Origin: Panonychus citri
Lineage: Eukaryota > Arthropoda > Arachnida > Trombidiformes > Tetranychidae
NCBI RefSeq assembly: GCF_014898815.1
Contig: NW_026515516.1
Span: forward strand, 1,426,001 to 1,490,000
Direction of reading: 5' to 3'
DNA: 64,000 nt
Made by a program: the position numbers and the translations under genes
The notes under the pieces: model-generated
Told to the model about the DNA's origin: nothing
What the model saw: only the letters and a program-made list of their open reading frames with translations
Database searches by the model: none
Shown: positions 47,166 to 56,058 of the stretch, piece by piece
Numbering within the stretch: position 1 is the stretch's first letter
Layout: each line of letters begins with the position of its first letter

Positions 47166-48379
47166 TAATAGTCTAATGTAACATTTCTATCTCTATCGAT
47201 AGTTATAACATTATCAAATTGACTGAAGACAATAATTTTCAACTGGTCAGTGAATGTTTCAGCGAATCTTAATTCAAGTCTTATACTTCCTCTTCGTAAT
47301 AGATTCAAAGTACCACTTTCTCCTCCAATTGATCCATCATTAGTCAAATCGAATCCGAACAATGTTTTTCTTTCACAGAATTCACTGTATTTAATATCAA
47401 TCTGAGGGATACCTTCACTTTGATCAAGAGCTTTGAATAAATCAATATATTCGCGAACAGCCGTTTTAGCGATAAAATCGGGTTTGTAAGGAATACTTGG
47501 AATCATGACACCATCAACATTCAATGAGATGTGATTACATTTATAATGCTCGAATTTAAATGGATTTAATTCAATTTCACCCGAAAAAGCCTTTGAATTA
47601 ACAATTCCAATAATCATTCTCCTCGGAAAGATTCCATTGTGTACATTTTCGAAACTATAATCTTTAGAACCAGGATTAAGAGCAAATGCTTTAAGTTCAT
47701 TTCTAACAATGAAATATTTAGCTGGAATTTTTTCAAGTGTAGTTAAAACACCAGCTTGAGCGTCAGGAAAGAGTTTAATTCTCTTGATATGAACCGATAA
47801 TTTAGTAATTTTCACTGTTAATGGTGTTTTATCACCAACAACTATTGGAAATCCATTTTTCGATCGAGTGAAGCAAATTTGTATGGGCACACCATTAATC
47901 AATAAGCGATCTTGTTGACAAATTGGTACATGAAGATTAAAATACATTTCTTTTTCATCACTCCCATTTGTACCTTCTGAACCAATATCGATGTTGGAGG
48001 GATATTTAAATAATAGATTTTCTAAATAAGCTTGATAATGATACATATTTGAAGACTTGACTGTATTAACATTATTTAAAATAAAGTCAATTTGTTCAAA
48101 AATTGCATGTCCAAAATCGGGAACGGTTTGAAAAATTTTTTTTGTTGGTTTTCCTTCTTCAAGTATTTGCACTTTAAGATGAATCATTGTTGACGAAAGA
48201 TCAGTGAAATCATCAGAGGCAGGAATGTATATCTCATGATATTGACTTGATTCAAGGGATGCTGAAGGGTTGTATTCAACTTCGTATGAAGATTCGATTG
48301 CTACTTGTGTTGGTGGAACAGAAAAAAGTGACAATTCACTTTTTGTTGAGGGAACAGAGGCTGCATGTAAATATTCCAT
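47165..48379 (-). CDS. Major capsid protein, double jelly-roll type
   Basis: 404 residues, intact. The opening ELSLFSVPPTQVAIESS followed by YNPSASLESSQYHEIYIPAS, then DFTDLSSTMIHLKV, is the characteristic N-terminal pattern of Polinton major capsid proteins (also annotated in animal genomes as F54H12.2-like). Other family marks are a middle IFEQIDFILNNV with MYHYQAYLENLL, then QQDRLLINGVPIQICFTRS, and the end LRLELRF-type strand (RRGSIRLELRFAE). The protein should build the icosahedral shell together with the minor proteins next to it. Stop/start overlap TAATG joins it to the genes on both sides. Being intact, it argues that the element was mobile or virion-forming recently. Confidence 0.9.
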   Translation of the reverse strand: MEYLHAASVPSTKSELSLFSVPPTQVAIESSYEVEYNPSASLESSQYHEIYIPASDDFTDLSSTMIHLKVQILEEGKPTKKIFQTVPDFGHAIFEQIDFILNNVNTVKSSNMYHYQAYLENLLFKYPSNIDIGSEGTNGSDEKEMYFNLHVPICQQDRLLINGVPIQICFTRSKNGFPIVVGDKTPLTVKITKLSVHIKRIKLFPDAQAGVLTTLEKIPAKYFIVRNELKAFALNPGSKDYSFENVHNGIFPRRMIIGIVNSKAFSGEIELNPFKFEHYKCNHISLNVDGVMIPSIPYKPDFIAKTAVREYIDLFKALDQSEGIPQIDIKYSEFCERKTLFGFDLTNDGSIGGESGTLNLLRRGSIRLELRFAETFTDQLKIIVFSQFDNVITIDRDRNVTLDY

Positions 48380-48762
48380 TATGAAAAAATATCTTTTCTT
48401 TTCCTCTTCCTCGACTTCTTATATACTTTCTTTCTAATTCCTCCTCCGACTAATTTACTTATTTTGCTTGAGGCATCCATTGCTGTCTTCTTGAGACCTT
48501 CTACACCTCTAGTTTTAAGTGATTCTTTAATGTTTTTCTTCTCTAGAATATCTTGACCAACTCCAACTCCCGTTCGAATAGCCTGTTTACCGAGATATTT
48601 TAATAATGGTATACTAAATCTTCTAATAAGCGTTCCGATTCCATATCCTCTCTGGTAAGGTGAACCTCTGAACAATTCAATATCAGAGAATCCATTACCA
48701 CCTTGATTAAGATAAAATCTTTTGAAATCGGACTCACATGAACAATATTTTTTTCGTTGCAT
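48379..48762 (-). CDS. Small basic virion-associated protein (Polinton minor capsid/core type)
   Basis: 127 residues. After an N-terminal Cys-containing stretch comes FRGSPYQRGYGIGTLIRRF, a segment repeatedly found in Polinton/adintovirus small proteins, then a helix with PLLKYLGKQAIRTGVGVGQD and KKNIKESLKTRGVEGLKK, and a very basic end (KKVYKKSRKRKRKD), a nuclear localisation or DNA-binding tail similar in style to adenovirus core peptides. The stop overlaps the capsid start by one base. The exact role (cement or core) is not proven. Confidence 0.75.
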   Translation of the reverse strand: MQRKKYCSCESDFKRFYLNQGGNGFSDIELFRGSPYQRGYGIGTLIRRFSIPLLKYLGKQAIRTGVGVGQDILEKKNIKESLKTRGVEGLKKTAMDASSKISKLVGGGIRKKVYKKSRKRKRKDIFS

Positions 48763-48789
48763 TTTATAATTTAATCATTAATCAACTTC

Positions 48790-50964
48790 TTATATAATAC
48801 GTTTCAAGTGTAGACCAATATGAACTCTACCGGAAGCAAATCTAACTAAACTTCCAGTTTCATCACCAAGAATGAAATTTATTTCTTCGATTCTATTTGT
48901 TCTTACTGGGAAATAAAGTGGCTTAACAAATCTTTCATGAACAATATCATGACTTTTCCCTCTTTTGAGAGGAACAACTCGGAGGACTCGTACAGATTGT
49001 TGACCAACAAAATGTTCAGCAACAATATCGGAATAAACATAAATTAAATGAGATCCATAATTTAAATCAACAGTTTTTCTTGCAGTGATTTTTTTCTGTG
49101 TATGTAACACTGGTGAGGGATCATAACTAAACCCAAATGTTTCTAACATTAAAGGATCATCGAACTTTGGAATAAACTTTCGATCTTCGTACATGCCTCG
49201 TTTGATAGTGATCAGGTCATCTTTCAATACAATTTCTGGTGGTTCATTTATATCAATTGAATTATCAATAATTTTCGCAACTTTTTTCCGTTTAACAGTC
49301 AATTTCTCAATATTTTTTTCAATATTTTCGATCGAGGTTTTTATTTCATCTAATTCTGCTTGAACTTTTTTATCCTGTTCACGATTTGTTGTGATCTCTG
49401 TTTGAAGAGCATCATTCATTGTTTTGGTAATTGATTTTATTTCTTTTATTTCCGCTTGTAATTTCGAAATCTCATTCAAAGCGGTTAAAATTTGACCGTT
49501 TGCCGAGTCTCTTTGAGCTATTAATTCAGTCTTTTCTTTTTCAAGTTCTTCAATTCTTTTATTTTTTTCAGCAATCACTTTTTCATAATCCGCGAGACGT
49601 CGATCTGCTTCATCTTGTTGAAGTTTTTTCATTTCTCTTTCAGCGGTTAGTTGTTTCTCTTTCGATTCAATTATGATCTTGCTATTTACCAAAGCTCTTT
49701 CAGAGTCCATTAATTGTCTTTGTAATGCAAATGCAAATGATTGAGTTGTATTAAATGATTCATTTTTCGCTCGAATAATATCGCTCAATGTTCGAACTAT
49801 TTCATATTGTAAATCAACCACTTTAGGATTGGAACCTGATGATGCTAATAAAATATCCAATTTAGCATGAGCCTTTTTCAAATCTTCTTCGGGCTTTGAC
49901 GCAATAACATCTAATTTTTCATTTAATTTTTTCAACTCTTCATCTGGTTTTGATATAATCTCATCTAACTTTTCATTAACTTTTTTCAACTCTTCAACAG
50001 GTTTTGTTATGATCTCCTCAATCTTTTCATTCGATTTATTATCAGATTTACTAGTTATTATTAGTGTATGTAATTTTTCATTAGCTTTTTTCAGTTCATT
50101 TTCTTTATCTTTAATCTCTTGAGTTAATTTCTCAAGTTTTTCATTTTCAATGGTCAGACTGTTTTTGTATTTTAGGATATCAACTTCCGCCGTAGCTTTT
50201 CTGCTTGTTTGTGTATCAATAATTTCGATTAATTTTGATATACCATCATCTAAACGCTGAAAGACTTCATCAAAAGTTGTTTTAATTTTATTCTGTTCAT
50301 CTGCTGCATTTTTACACATCAAGATTTCTTGATCCTTAGCGGAAATTTTTGTTTCATGCCCTTTAATTTCCTCCCTCAGGGTATCAATTGTAGTTCTTTG
50401 ATTAGCGATTATATCATTTTTCTCGCTAATTTCTGTTTCTTTAGTTTTAATTTTCACCTTTTTTTCTTCAAGTTGCTCTTCGATTTCGATACGTTGTTTT
50501 AATTGTTGAATAGTTTTCTTATGATTCATTTCGAGAATTTTTTGTTTCTTAACCTCCTCTTCTTTCTCAATTTCCGCTGCGATTCGACCAATTAAACTTT
50601 GAATTTTTCTTCGATAGACATTTGATCCCATCGCTTCCATTTCTTCATCTGTAATAGCGAGAAGTTTTAATGTATCCATTTTTGTATCGTCTGTTGGATC
50701 AAATTTATCACTTTCTCTTTTAGCAATTTTTGCTGGAATAACGGAAATCACTTCATCATAAATTTCTTTTAATCTTGTGTTGATGTTATGAATCACACCT
50801 TCTAAACCATCAATTTCATTTATTTCGAATTTGATTTTTCTTTGTCCATCAGGAAATTCTAAAGTGAGATAAATTTCTTTTCTATCAATCACTAAATCAA
50901 CGGGATAAAATATCTCATGGATAGCTACAACCCATTCTCCTATTAGATTGATTGGATGATGCAA
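48790..50964 (-). CDS. Penton-like minor capsid protein with a long coiled-coil insertion
   Basis: 724 residues, intact. Both ends match a Polinton virion protein: the N-terminal part has GEWVVAIHEIFYPVDLVI and a beta-rich region to about residue 70; the C-terminal ~110 residues have GSHLIYVYSDIVAEHFVGQ, RVLRVVPLKRG, the strand PLYFPVRTNRIEEINFIL and RVHIGLHLKR. Such proteins usually have a short link between these parts. Here residues about 110-560 form an almost unbroken Lys/Glu/Ile/Leu heptad coiled coil, including near-repeated blocks of the pattern EELKKVNEKLDEII (around 49,850-50,050). A projecting fibre or an internal tether is an attractive guess. The minus-strand position in the capsid block fits a virion role. 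Confidence 0.78.
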   Translation of the reverse strand: MHHPINLIGEWVVAIHEIFYPVDLVIDRKEIYLTLEFPDGQRKIKFEINEIDGLEGVIHNINTRLKEIYDEVISVIPAKIAKRESDKFDPTDDTKMDTLKLLAITDEEMEAMGSNVYRRKIQSLIGRIAAEIEKEEEVKKQKILEMNHKKTIQQLKQRIEIEEQLEEKKVKIKTKETEISEKNDIIANQRTTIDTLREEIKGHETKISAKDQEILMCKNAADEQNKIKTTFDEVFQRLDDGISKLIEIIDTQTSRKATAEVDILKYKNSLTIENEKLEKLTQEIKDKENELKKANEKLHTLIITSKSDNKSNEKIEEIITKPVEELKKVNEKLDEIISKPDEELKKLNEKLDVIASKPEEDLKKAHAKLDILLASSGSNPKVVDLQYEIVRTLSDIIRAKNESFNTTQSFAFALQRQLMDSERALVNSKIIIESKEKQLTAEREMKKLQQDEADRRLADYEKVIAEKNKRIEELEKEKTELIAQRDSANGQILTALNEISKLQAEIKEIKSITKTMNDALQTEITTNREQDKKVQAELDEIKTSIENIEKNIEKLTVKRKKVAKIIDNSIDINEPPEIVLKDDLITIKRGMYEDRKFIPKFDDPLMLETFGFSYDPSPVLHTQKKITARKTVDLNYGSHLIYVYSDIVAEHFVGQQSVRVLRVVPLKRGKSHDIVHERFVKPLYFPVRTNRIEEINFILGDETGSLVRFASGRVHIGLHLKRII

Positions 50965-51039
50965 TCGATTAGTAAATTTAGTCAGAGTATTTTCAGGAAA
51001 AGATCCATAGCGTTGGAAACAGCTTCAATATAATATTCA

Positions 51040-52100
51040 TCAGATTGACTCGACATTATCAATCCACTGATTAAATTTAGACGGATAACCAACCCAGGAA
51101 ACAAAATATTCTTTTTTCTTTGTACGTTTATTTATTCTTGTTTTAATGATCTTATCGATCTTATATAGAGATGGTTTCTTTGTTAGTATTAATTCATATT
51201 GATAAAAATTGATGTGATTTCTTCATCATCTAAACTTTAATTTATAAATATAACCTTGAGGAGTTTTTTCACATAACGAATTACAAAAATTTCGGTTCCA
51301 AAATTTGGTGTATCTCCTTTTTCGAAAATATTTTTATATCTCGTGATTCTAACTGTATCTCCTAACTTGAAAGGTTTCTGTTTAGCTTTATTAATTATGT
51401 GAGTTTTTCTAATATTCAATAGAACTTGTTTCTCATTATTTTTATTTACTTCTGATGGGGCCATTTGAATTGTTCTGTGAAAAGATCGATTATATCCTTT
51501 AACAATTGAATCCAATTCATTAATGAATCGATGACTATTTTTATGATAAAGAAATCTAGAGATTCTATTTCTTAACGATCTATTGAATCTCTCGATAATC
51601 GCACATTTAACTGTCCCATCAGTTGTTGTGAAAAAGTTGATTCCATTTTCTTTAAAAAGTTTAATTAATTGAACATTTTTAAACTCTTTTCCTTGATCAC
51701 TTTGAATTTTTTCAGGTTTAATTTTCGTAAATAATTTTTTAAACGCATCAACAATTTCGGTTGCACTTTTTGTTTTTATTGGTATAACCCAAGCAAATCT
51801 ACTGAAACAATCAATAATGTTTAGTAAATAACGATAATTATCATTGTGTTTACTCATCCAGGCAATATCCATTAAATCGATTTGCCATTGTTCATTCATT
51901 TTATTGACGAGAATAGGAAGACGAGGGAAACGTTTTTTTGTTTGTTTGAATAAATTATATTCATCCTGATCTTTCAACCATTTTTGAACATCTTTCAATT
52001 TAACGGATGGATTTGAATTTTTTAAATGATAAAAATCGTTTTAATCCACCTAAGGATCCGCCCTTTCTGGGTTGAAGTATCCTCAAAGCTGATGCCTGAA
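51040..52100 (-). pseudogene. Integrase (rve, DDE) with chromodomain, frame-broken at both ends
   Basis: Retroviral-type integrase that inserts Polinton DNA. The core frame 51237-51998 (253 residues) has WQIDLMDI (Asp41), QSDQGKEF (Asp101) and IERFNRSLRNR (Glu136), the DDE triad with correct spacing, and the downstream FKLGDTVRITR SH3-like segment. Upstream, protein-like sequence extends in another frame to roughly 52100 beside an AAAAAA/TTTTT region. Downstream, from 51236 to the TGA at 51040, a chromodomain is readable (SLYKIDKIIKTR, then EYFVSWVGYPSKFNQW), but only after about three one-base shifts near A6 and T5 runs. So the catalytic core is intact while the full protein is broken as assembled. 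Confidence 0.85.
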
Positions 52101-52183
52101 GCCATGTTACAACTTTTTTCTGGAACAATGAGATCTATTTTCTCATTTCTAATATAGCTTCTTAACTCTGGTTTAGAAATCAT
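52022..52183 (-). CDS. Small unassigned frame next to the integrase
   Basis: 53 residues, starting MISKPELRSYIRNEKID and ending in GRILRWIKTIFII. It lies just before the integrase and overlaps its broken N-terminal end in another frame. Placement in the tightly packed leftward gene block, 8 bases after the previous gene's stop, makes it a plausible small element gene, but no homology is recognised. Confidence 0.4.
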   Translation of the reverse strand: MISKPELRSYIRNEKIDLIVPEKSCNMASGISFEDTSTQKGRILRWIKTIFII

Positions 52184-52191
52184 TTATGAAA

Positions 52192-52731
52192 TTACATATT
52201 TAGCCCTGGTGGTGCTCTTGTTGGATCATTGCGACTAGTTATGTATCGTATAACATCATCAATATCACTTCTAGCATAAGGTTTTTTATTTTCAACAACT
52301 TGTCCATTTGCGTTAATTAGTCCGGGAATTTTATTAAGTAACAGTTTTAATCTCGTTGCCTTGGTAGTCCAAGTTTCTGAAACATTTGAACTGAAACTTT
52401 GATAATCATCTTCATCATCATTCAAATCATTACTTTGTTCATTTACTGGTTCAATTGTAGGTTCAATTGTAGGTTCAATTGTTGGTTCAATTGCTGGTTC
52501 AGAAATAGGTTCTTTTATTGCTTCAGGTATTGATTGAGAGATTTTTGTTTCTATTGGTTCTGGAAGAATCATTTTCTGACCTTTTCTTTTCAGTACCTCA
52601 TTTATGAATCTAATTTTAAGATCATCCGATAGATTTGAATTGAGTAAAGGTAATAATTCGGATTTATCTTCAGTACATTTGCGATTATACTGATCCTCGG
52701 AGATGAGAATCATTTTTGTGACTGTGTTCAT
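52192..52731 (-). CDS. Polinton conserved protein with EPTIEP repeats
   Basis: 179 residues. It starts with MILISEDQYNR, a pattern often seen at the start of a conserved Polinton/Maverick gene next to the integrase, has a central run of four IEPTIEP-type repeats, an acidic Asp/Glu tract, and a C-terminal folded region with KPYARSDIDDVIRYITS. Role unknown; other elements of this class have a comparable protein next to the ATPase and integrase. Its start codon overlaps the stop of the preceding gene (ATGA). Confidence 0.6.
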   Translation of the reverse strand: MNTVTKMILISEDQYNRKCTEDKSELLPLLNSNLSDDLKIRFINEVLKRKGQKMILPEPIETKISQSIPEAIKEPISEPAIEPTIEPTIEPTIEPVNEQSNDLNDDEDDYQSFSSNVSETWTTKATRLKLLLNKIPGLINANGQVVENKKPYARSDIDDVIRYITSRNDPTRAPPGLNM

Positions 52732-53047
52732 ATTTTACTAGCAACAATGTTAGCTAATAAAGTTAATGCTGGTATAAGTAAAGCTGGTAAAGCTCCACCT
52801 TTCTGAGAAATTATTTTTCTCAAGTTTTTACCTTTCCTTTTTCCAATACTTCTTATATCTTTTTTATATTTTTAATTCTTTTAAAGAGCCAGGTGAAAGA
52901 ATTTTACCTGTCAACATATTTCTGGCTATTCCACTAATAATTCGTAAAACTCTATCGGTAGTTTCTTTATCATCAGCTTCCGCTTCTTAATTGAGCCTTA
53001 ACTAAGGACCCAAGCGGTTCAACTGTTAATGCTTGTTTAACTGACAT
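52728..53047 (-). pseudogene. Short hydrophobic virion-associated protein, frame-broken
   Basis: ATG at 53047 opens MSVKQALTVEPLGSLVKAQL, broken near 52985; after a shift the sequence reads ETTDRVLRIISGIAR and TGKILSPGSLKEL, then after another shift RKIISQKGGALPALLIPALT, ending in a TGA at 52728 that overlaps the next start. The Gly/Ala/Leu/Pro-rich end is what small Polinton proteins next to the ATPase look like (in style like a membrane-active or cement protein). At least two one-base changes break it. Confidence 0.5.
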
Positions 53048-53073
53048 TTTAATAGAATCATTGAACTCGATTT

Positions 53074-53697
53074 TTATATAACATAAGCGTACATTAAATC
53101 TTCACCTAAAACATTAGTTAATAATCTAACTTCATGAGGTGTTTGAGGTTTCATGTCAATAAATAAGTATGAGTAAGGTTTTCTAGTTGCATCTTCAAAT
53201 ATTGATTGAAATTTACTGACTTTATTTGGATAAATTTGCTCAAGGATAGTTGATCCAATGATTTGATTTCTCGGATTTTAAATAGAATCATGTATTGAGA
53301 GTTGAGAGATGTTTCGTGTTTCATTTCCTTTAACGAATAAATTTTGAACAATTAAAATAATTGAGATGTTTCGATGATGACTCCCCTTTGTGAAAAGTTC
53401 AGAAACAAATTTAGAATTTGATGTTTCATGCATTAAATCATCTATAATGATCCATTCAGGATTAGCTCCGTCTATTTTTTCAATTAGATTTTCAGGTAAA
53501 CCTTTAATAAAATTAACATGATTTAATTCATCAAAAGTTTTCTGATATTCACCGTAAAAGTAATGAATACGTAAAGGTGGAGGTGAACATATTGTATTCG
53601 CGTTATTAATTAATTTCTTCACCCATTGTGTTTTACCTGATCCTGTTGGACCGGCGATTAACATGGTGAAAGGATGTTTTAAATAAATATCAAACAT
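53074..53697 (-). pseudogene. Genome-packaging ATPase (FtsK/HerA type), frame-broken near 53280
   Basis: Packages DNA into capsids in Polintons and related viruses. Frame 53278-53697 gives residues 1-139 with Walker A AGPTGSGKTQ (K22, T23), Walker B WIIIDDLMHE (D86, D87), and the sensor-like RNISIILIVQNLF. The C-terminal third continues to a TAA at 53074 but in other frames, broken near 53290 and again at an AAAA run near 53276. Both nucleotide-binding motifs are intact; the break would remove about 65 residues. Confidence 0.85.
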
Positions 53698-53744
53698 TTT
53701 AGAAAAAAAATATTTTTATTTTCTAAAGAGTCAACCAATCTTTA

Positions 53745-54975
53745 AGATTGAGTAGCATTCAAGCTACATTTATTACCGCTTTTATGTAAATGACAAGGTT
53801 TTCTCTCCTTGGAAATATTGTTCCAAGTTCCACCAATATCAATAACATTAATACAAGGAATAGCGAGAGTGGTAAGAATCCTGCTTCCAGTGATTTACAA
53901 GCGATTAAATCTTTACCAGGGCAACTCTACCTGTAAAAATTATGTAGCATTATCGGAGAAGATTTGGTTCCATCTTCTGATCAAGTGATATGAACGGGAT
54001 TCCGTGGTATCTCTCAGCAAAGGCGATCTTTTTCTATCTTTGTTTGAGAAGTGGTCAGGATTAAGGGTGTCCAATAGCGATCGACATGGTAACACAACCA
54101 CCAAGAACAGCCACTTCAGCAGGATAGAATAATCCTTATGATAGAACCCTTGAGTATCGAAGTAACCACAAATACGATCCATAATAAAATGATGAATTTT
54201 GGAACCAAGATCTTCTTTATACTACTTGGTAAGGGACTCACCCCACGCAGGACAAGGGCAAGAGACTTGATCATCTCTGGATCTTTCTTGAAGGGTTCTG
54301 ATAGATTCAATGAATTGACCCATGATCCGAGAGTTGAACTGTTTCTTGCTACAAGTAACAGGGGCAGCAACATCGCTCCGATGTTAGTGTTGAATGTATC
54401 ATAAAGATTATCCATTTTTGAAGGATCCGAATTTGATCAAGATTTAGTTTACCGGTAGTGAAACATTCCTCCATCCCAGGTTTGATCGATATCCTTTTCC
54501 TTGATAATCCGTGACCAGATGAAAACATCTTCAAGTAGTTTACCAGGGTTTTGACAGTCGATGAATGCATCGGGTCTTAGGAAGCCGAGAAGAAAACAAA
54601 GGCCAGGGATAAGGTTGAGAATTTTATTTACATCATCAGCCTTGATGGAAATCCTCCGATCCCGTTTCGAGAGAAGATAATCTCCACAAACGGTTCGATC
54701 GATGGTTAGTTCATCAATTTGATCCTGTAGTTTTGTATCCGTTCCGTTGATATGACCAATCATGAAGCTTGCGAGACGACTCAATCCCATCGTTTTAGAG
54801 CAACACCATATCTTGTAGGGATACCAGCGACATAGTATCTTAGATGAACACGACCACAAACGATTTTGTTGTTTCCATCGGTTCCCCAAGAGATGATGAA
54901 ACTTTGATTAGGGTTGATTTTGATTTGACTTAACGTGTGCCAATTTAATTGAGACATGTTTTTTGACTGAATCAT
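53745..54975 (-). pseudogene. Unidentified leftward gene downstream of the TBP-like gene, frame-broken
   Basis: Protein-like sequence runs through successive frames: 54781-54975 (MSQLNWHTLSQIKI, VHLRYYVAGIPTRYG), 54449-54889 (ELTIDRTVCGDYLL, KILNLIPGLCFLLGFLRPD), 54116-54415 (MLLPLLLVARNSSTLGSW, EMIKSLALVLRG), 53940-54182 (RSPLLRDTTESRSYHL) and on to a TAA near 53747 after INVIDIGGTWNN. The whole would be about 400 residues with four or more one-base shifts. Composition is of a globular protein, but the family is not recognised; a viral nucleoprotein-like origin crossed my mind but cannot be supported. Its start overlaps the end of the TBP-like gene by about 50-70 bases. Confidence 0.45.
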
Positions 54976-55450
54976 TTCGACTCTGCTCCTGTCTTATATA
55001 CCTCTTGAATCTGTGGAAAGTTTCAGTTAGCTCCCTCTGGTGTCGACCGCCAGTAATTATAATTTTACCTGATGGATAGATTGAAATACACTTTTTCTGG
55101 TAATACCAGTAAGCAGCGGGAAAGATTTCAGGCTCCCACATTACCTCTTTGAATTTAGTCAGTTCATCAAAATTTCGAATAAATATTTGACCAGAAGCTA
55201 CCATGTTGATAACACGTAAACAGTCGATAGTTTGTAGTGGAAAAATATTCCAGTCCTCTCGCATGTGCAGTTGAGAGAAACCAACAGCAGTAATAGAACC
55301 CGAAGCGAAGATTAGATATTTTCCTTCCTTGTACTTTAGCACTTCAGCATTGAACTTTTTCCCTGTTTTGCACTCTTTACTATTGATGATGAAAGTCCTA
55401 TCAACTTTCCAGAGAGAGACCATATTCACAATTTTAAATAAAGGTTTCAT
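54908..55450 (-). CDS. TATA-binding-protein (TBP)-like protein encoded by the element
   Basis: 180 residues from the ATG at 55450, which is the size of the TBP core. It has the TBP two-fold repeat: repeat 1 (about 5-66) with KIVNMVSL, KKFNAEVLKY and LIFASGSITAVG; repeat 2 (about 78-152) with RVINMVASG, WEPEIFPAAYWYY and ISIYPSGKIIITGG, then a helix ELTETFHRFKRYI. These line up with TBP's NIVSTV/NMVGS strands, the EPELFPGLIY segment and the FSSGK/FVSGK hairpins. Three of four DNA-intercalating Phe positions are Phe (F33, F48, F110) and the fourth is Tyr125. The saddle Asn is kept in repeat 2 (N82) but is Lys6 in repeat 1. Sequence is far from cellular TBP, so this is not a host copy. It lies in the leftward gene block, one base after a small membrane peptide. 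An inferred role is promoter recognition on element DNA. Confidence 0.78.
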   Translation of the reverse strand: MKPLFKIVNMVSLWKVDRTFIINSKECKTGKKFNAEVLKYKEGKYLIFASGSITAVGFSQLHMREDWNIFPLQTIDCLRVINMVASGQIFIRNFDELTKFKEVMWEPEIFPAAYWYYQKKCISIYPSGKIIITGGRHQRELTETFHRFKRYIRQEQSRNDSVKKHVSIKLAHVKSNQNQP

Positions 55451-55451
55451 T

Positions 55452-55556
55452 TTATATTTTAATAGATTCGTACTCCAACCAGTACACAAGACAAATAAAA
55501 AGCAGTTCGAATAAGAGAGCGGACAATATAACAATTATCTCCATCATCTCACTCAT
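55452..55556 (-). CDS. 34-residue single-pass membrane peptide upstream of the TBP-like gene
   Basis: ATG at 55556, stop at 55452-55454. After MSEMMEI comes a hydrophobic helix IVILSALLFELLFICLVYW and a short charged end. It precedes the TBP-like start codon by a single base and overlaps, in another frame, an N-terminal extension of the TBP-like frame, which is why ATG 55450 is preferred for that gene. A TATA-like AGATAAAAAGC lies about 25 bases before its start on this strand (55571-55581). It could be a virion or membrane peptide or merely a leader ORF. Confidence 0.45.
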   Translation of the reverse strand: MSEMMEIIVILSALLFELLFICLVYWLEYESIKI

Positions 55557-56058
55557 AATGACGGTTTCCGCTTTTTATCTAACCGTCGTATTCAAATTAT
55601 ATGACGTAATGACCCTAATTATAAATGACAGCCCAACTTATCATATTCTGGCGACTCATTAATTATCGTGGCCCCTCACTCAAGGTTACAGCGCATGAGT
55701 GAGAATATGATATCATCAACGGACGGCGAGAAGGTGATGAAGGTGAAATGACCGCCGCTATAAATGACGTGATCACAAACCTTAACCACTTTATCCATTT
55801 ATTATCAACACGTGATGATGTGAGATCGTGTCTGTTCACAAATTCGTGGCTATTGTGATTCTCTCACCCTTTACTGCCTTACACAAATTCAACTAATTCT
55901 TCCAAAGTTTCTTCTTCAACTGATGGACTTTTTCCGTCCGATTCTGAACGATTAAAAGTAATATTTTACTTGTTTTAAATGTCAATTTCTAATTTTTTTT
56001 CTTATTTTTTCTTTTATGTATTAGGAATGGAACGATTATTGAGAGATTACTCAATGCG
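55557..56058. promoter_or_regulatory. Divergent control region of the element
   Basis: Less AT-rich than its surroundings. Rightward it has two similar TATA-like boxes, TATAAATGAC at 55620-55629 and at 55759-55768, the second leading into TGACGTGATCA (CRE-like); another TGACGTAA is at 55602. Leftward it has a TATA-like box for the 55.5-kb genes. A spliced leader is likely for the rightward gene (donor near 55958, acceptor TATTAG near 56024). Confidence 0.5.

Noticed and set aside
53747..53840. INVIDIGGTW resembling a viral methyltransferase DxGG motif
   Set aside because: Only a few residues match, and the histidine and downstream motifs are not seen; kept as part of the unidentified gene.
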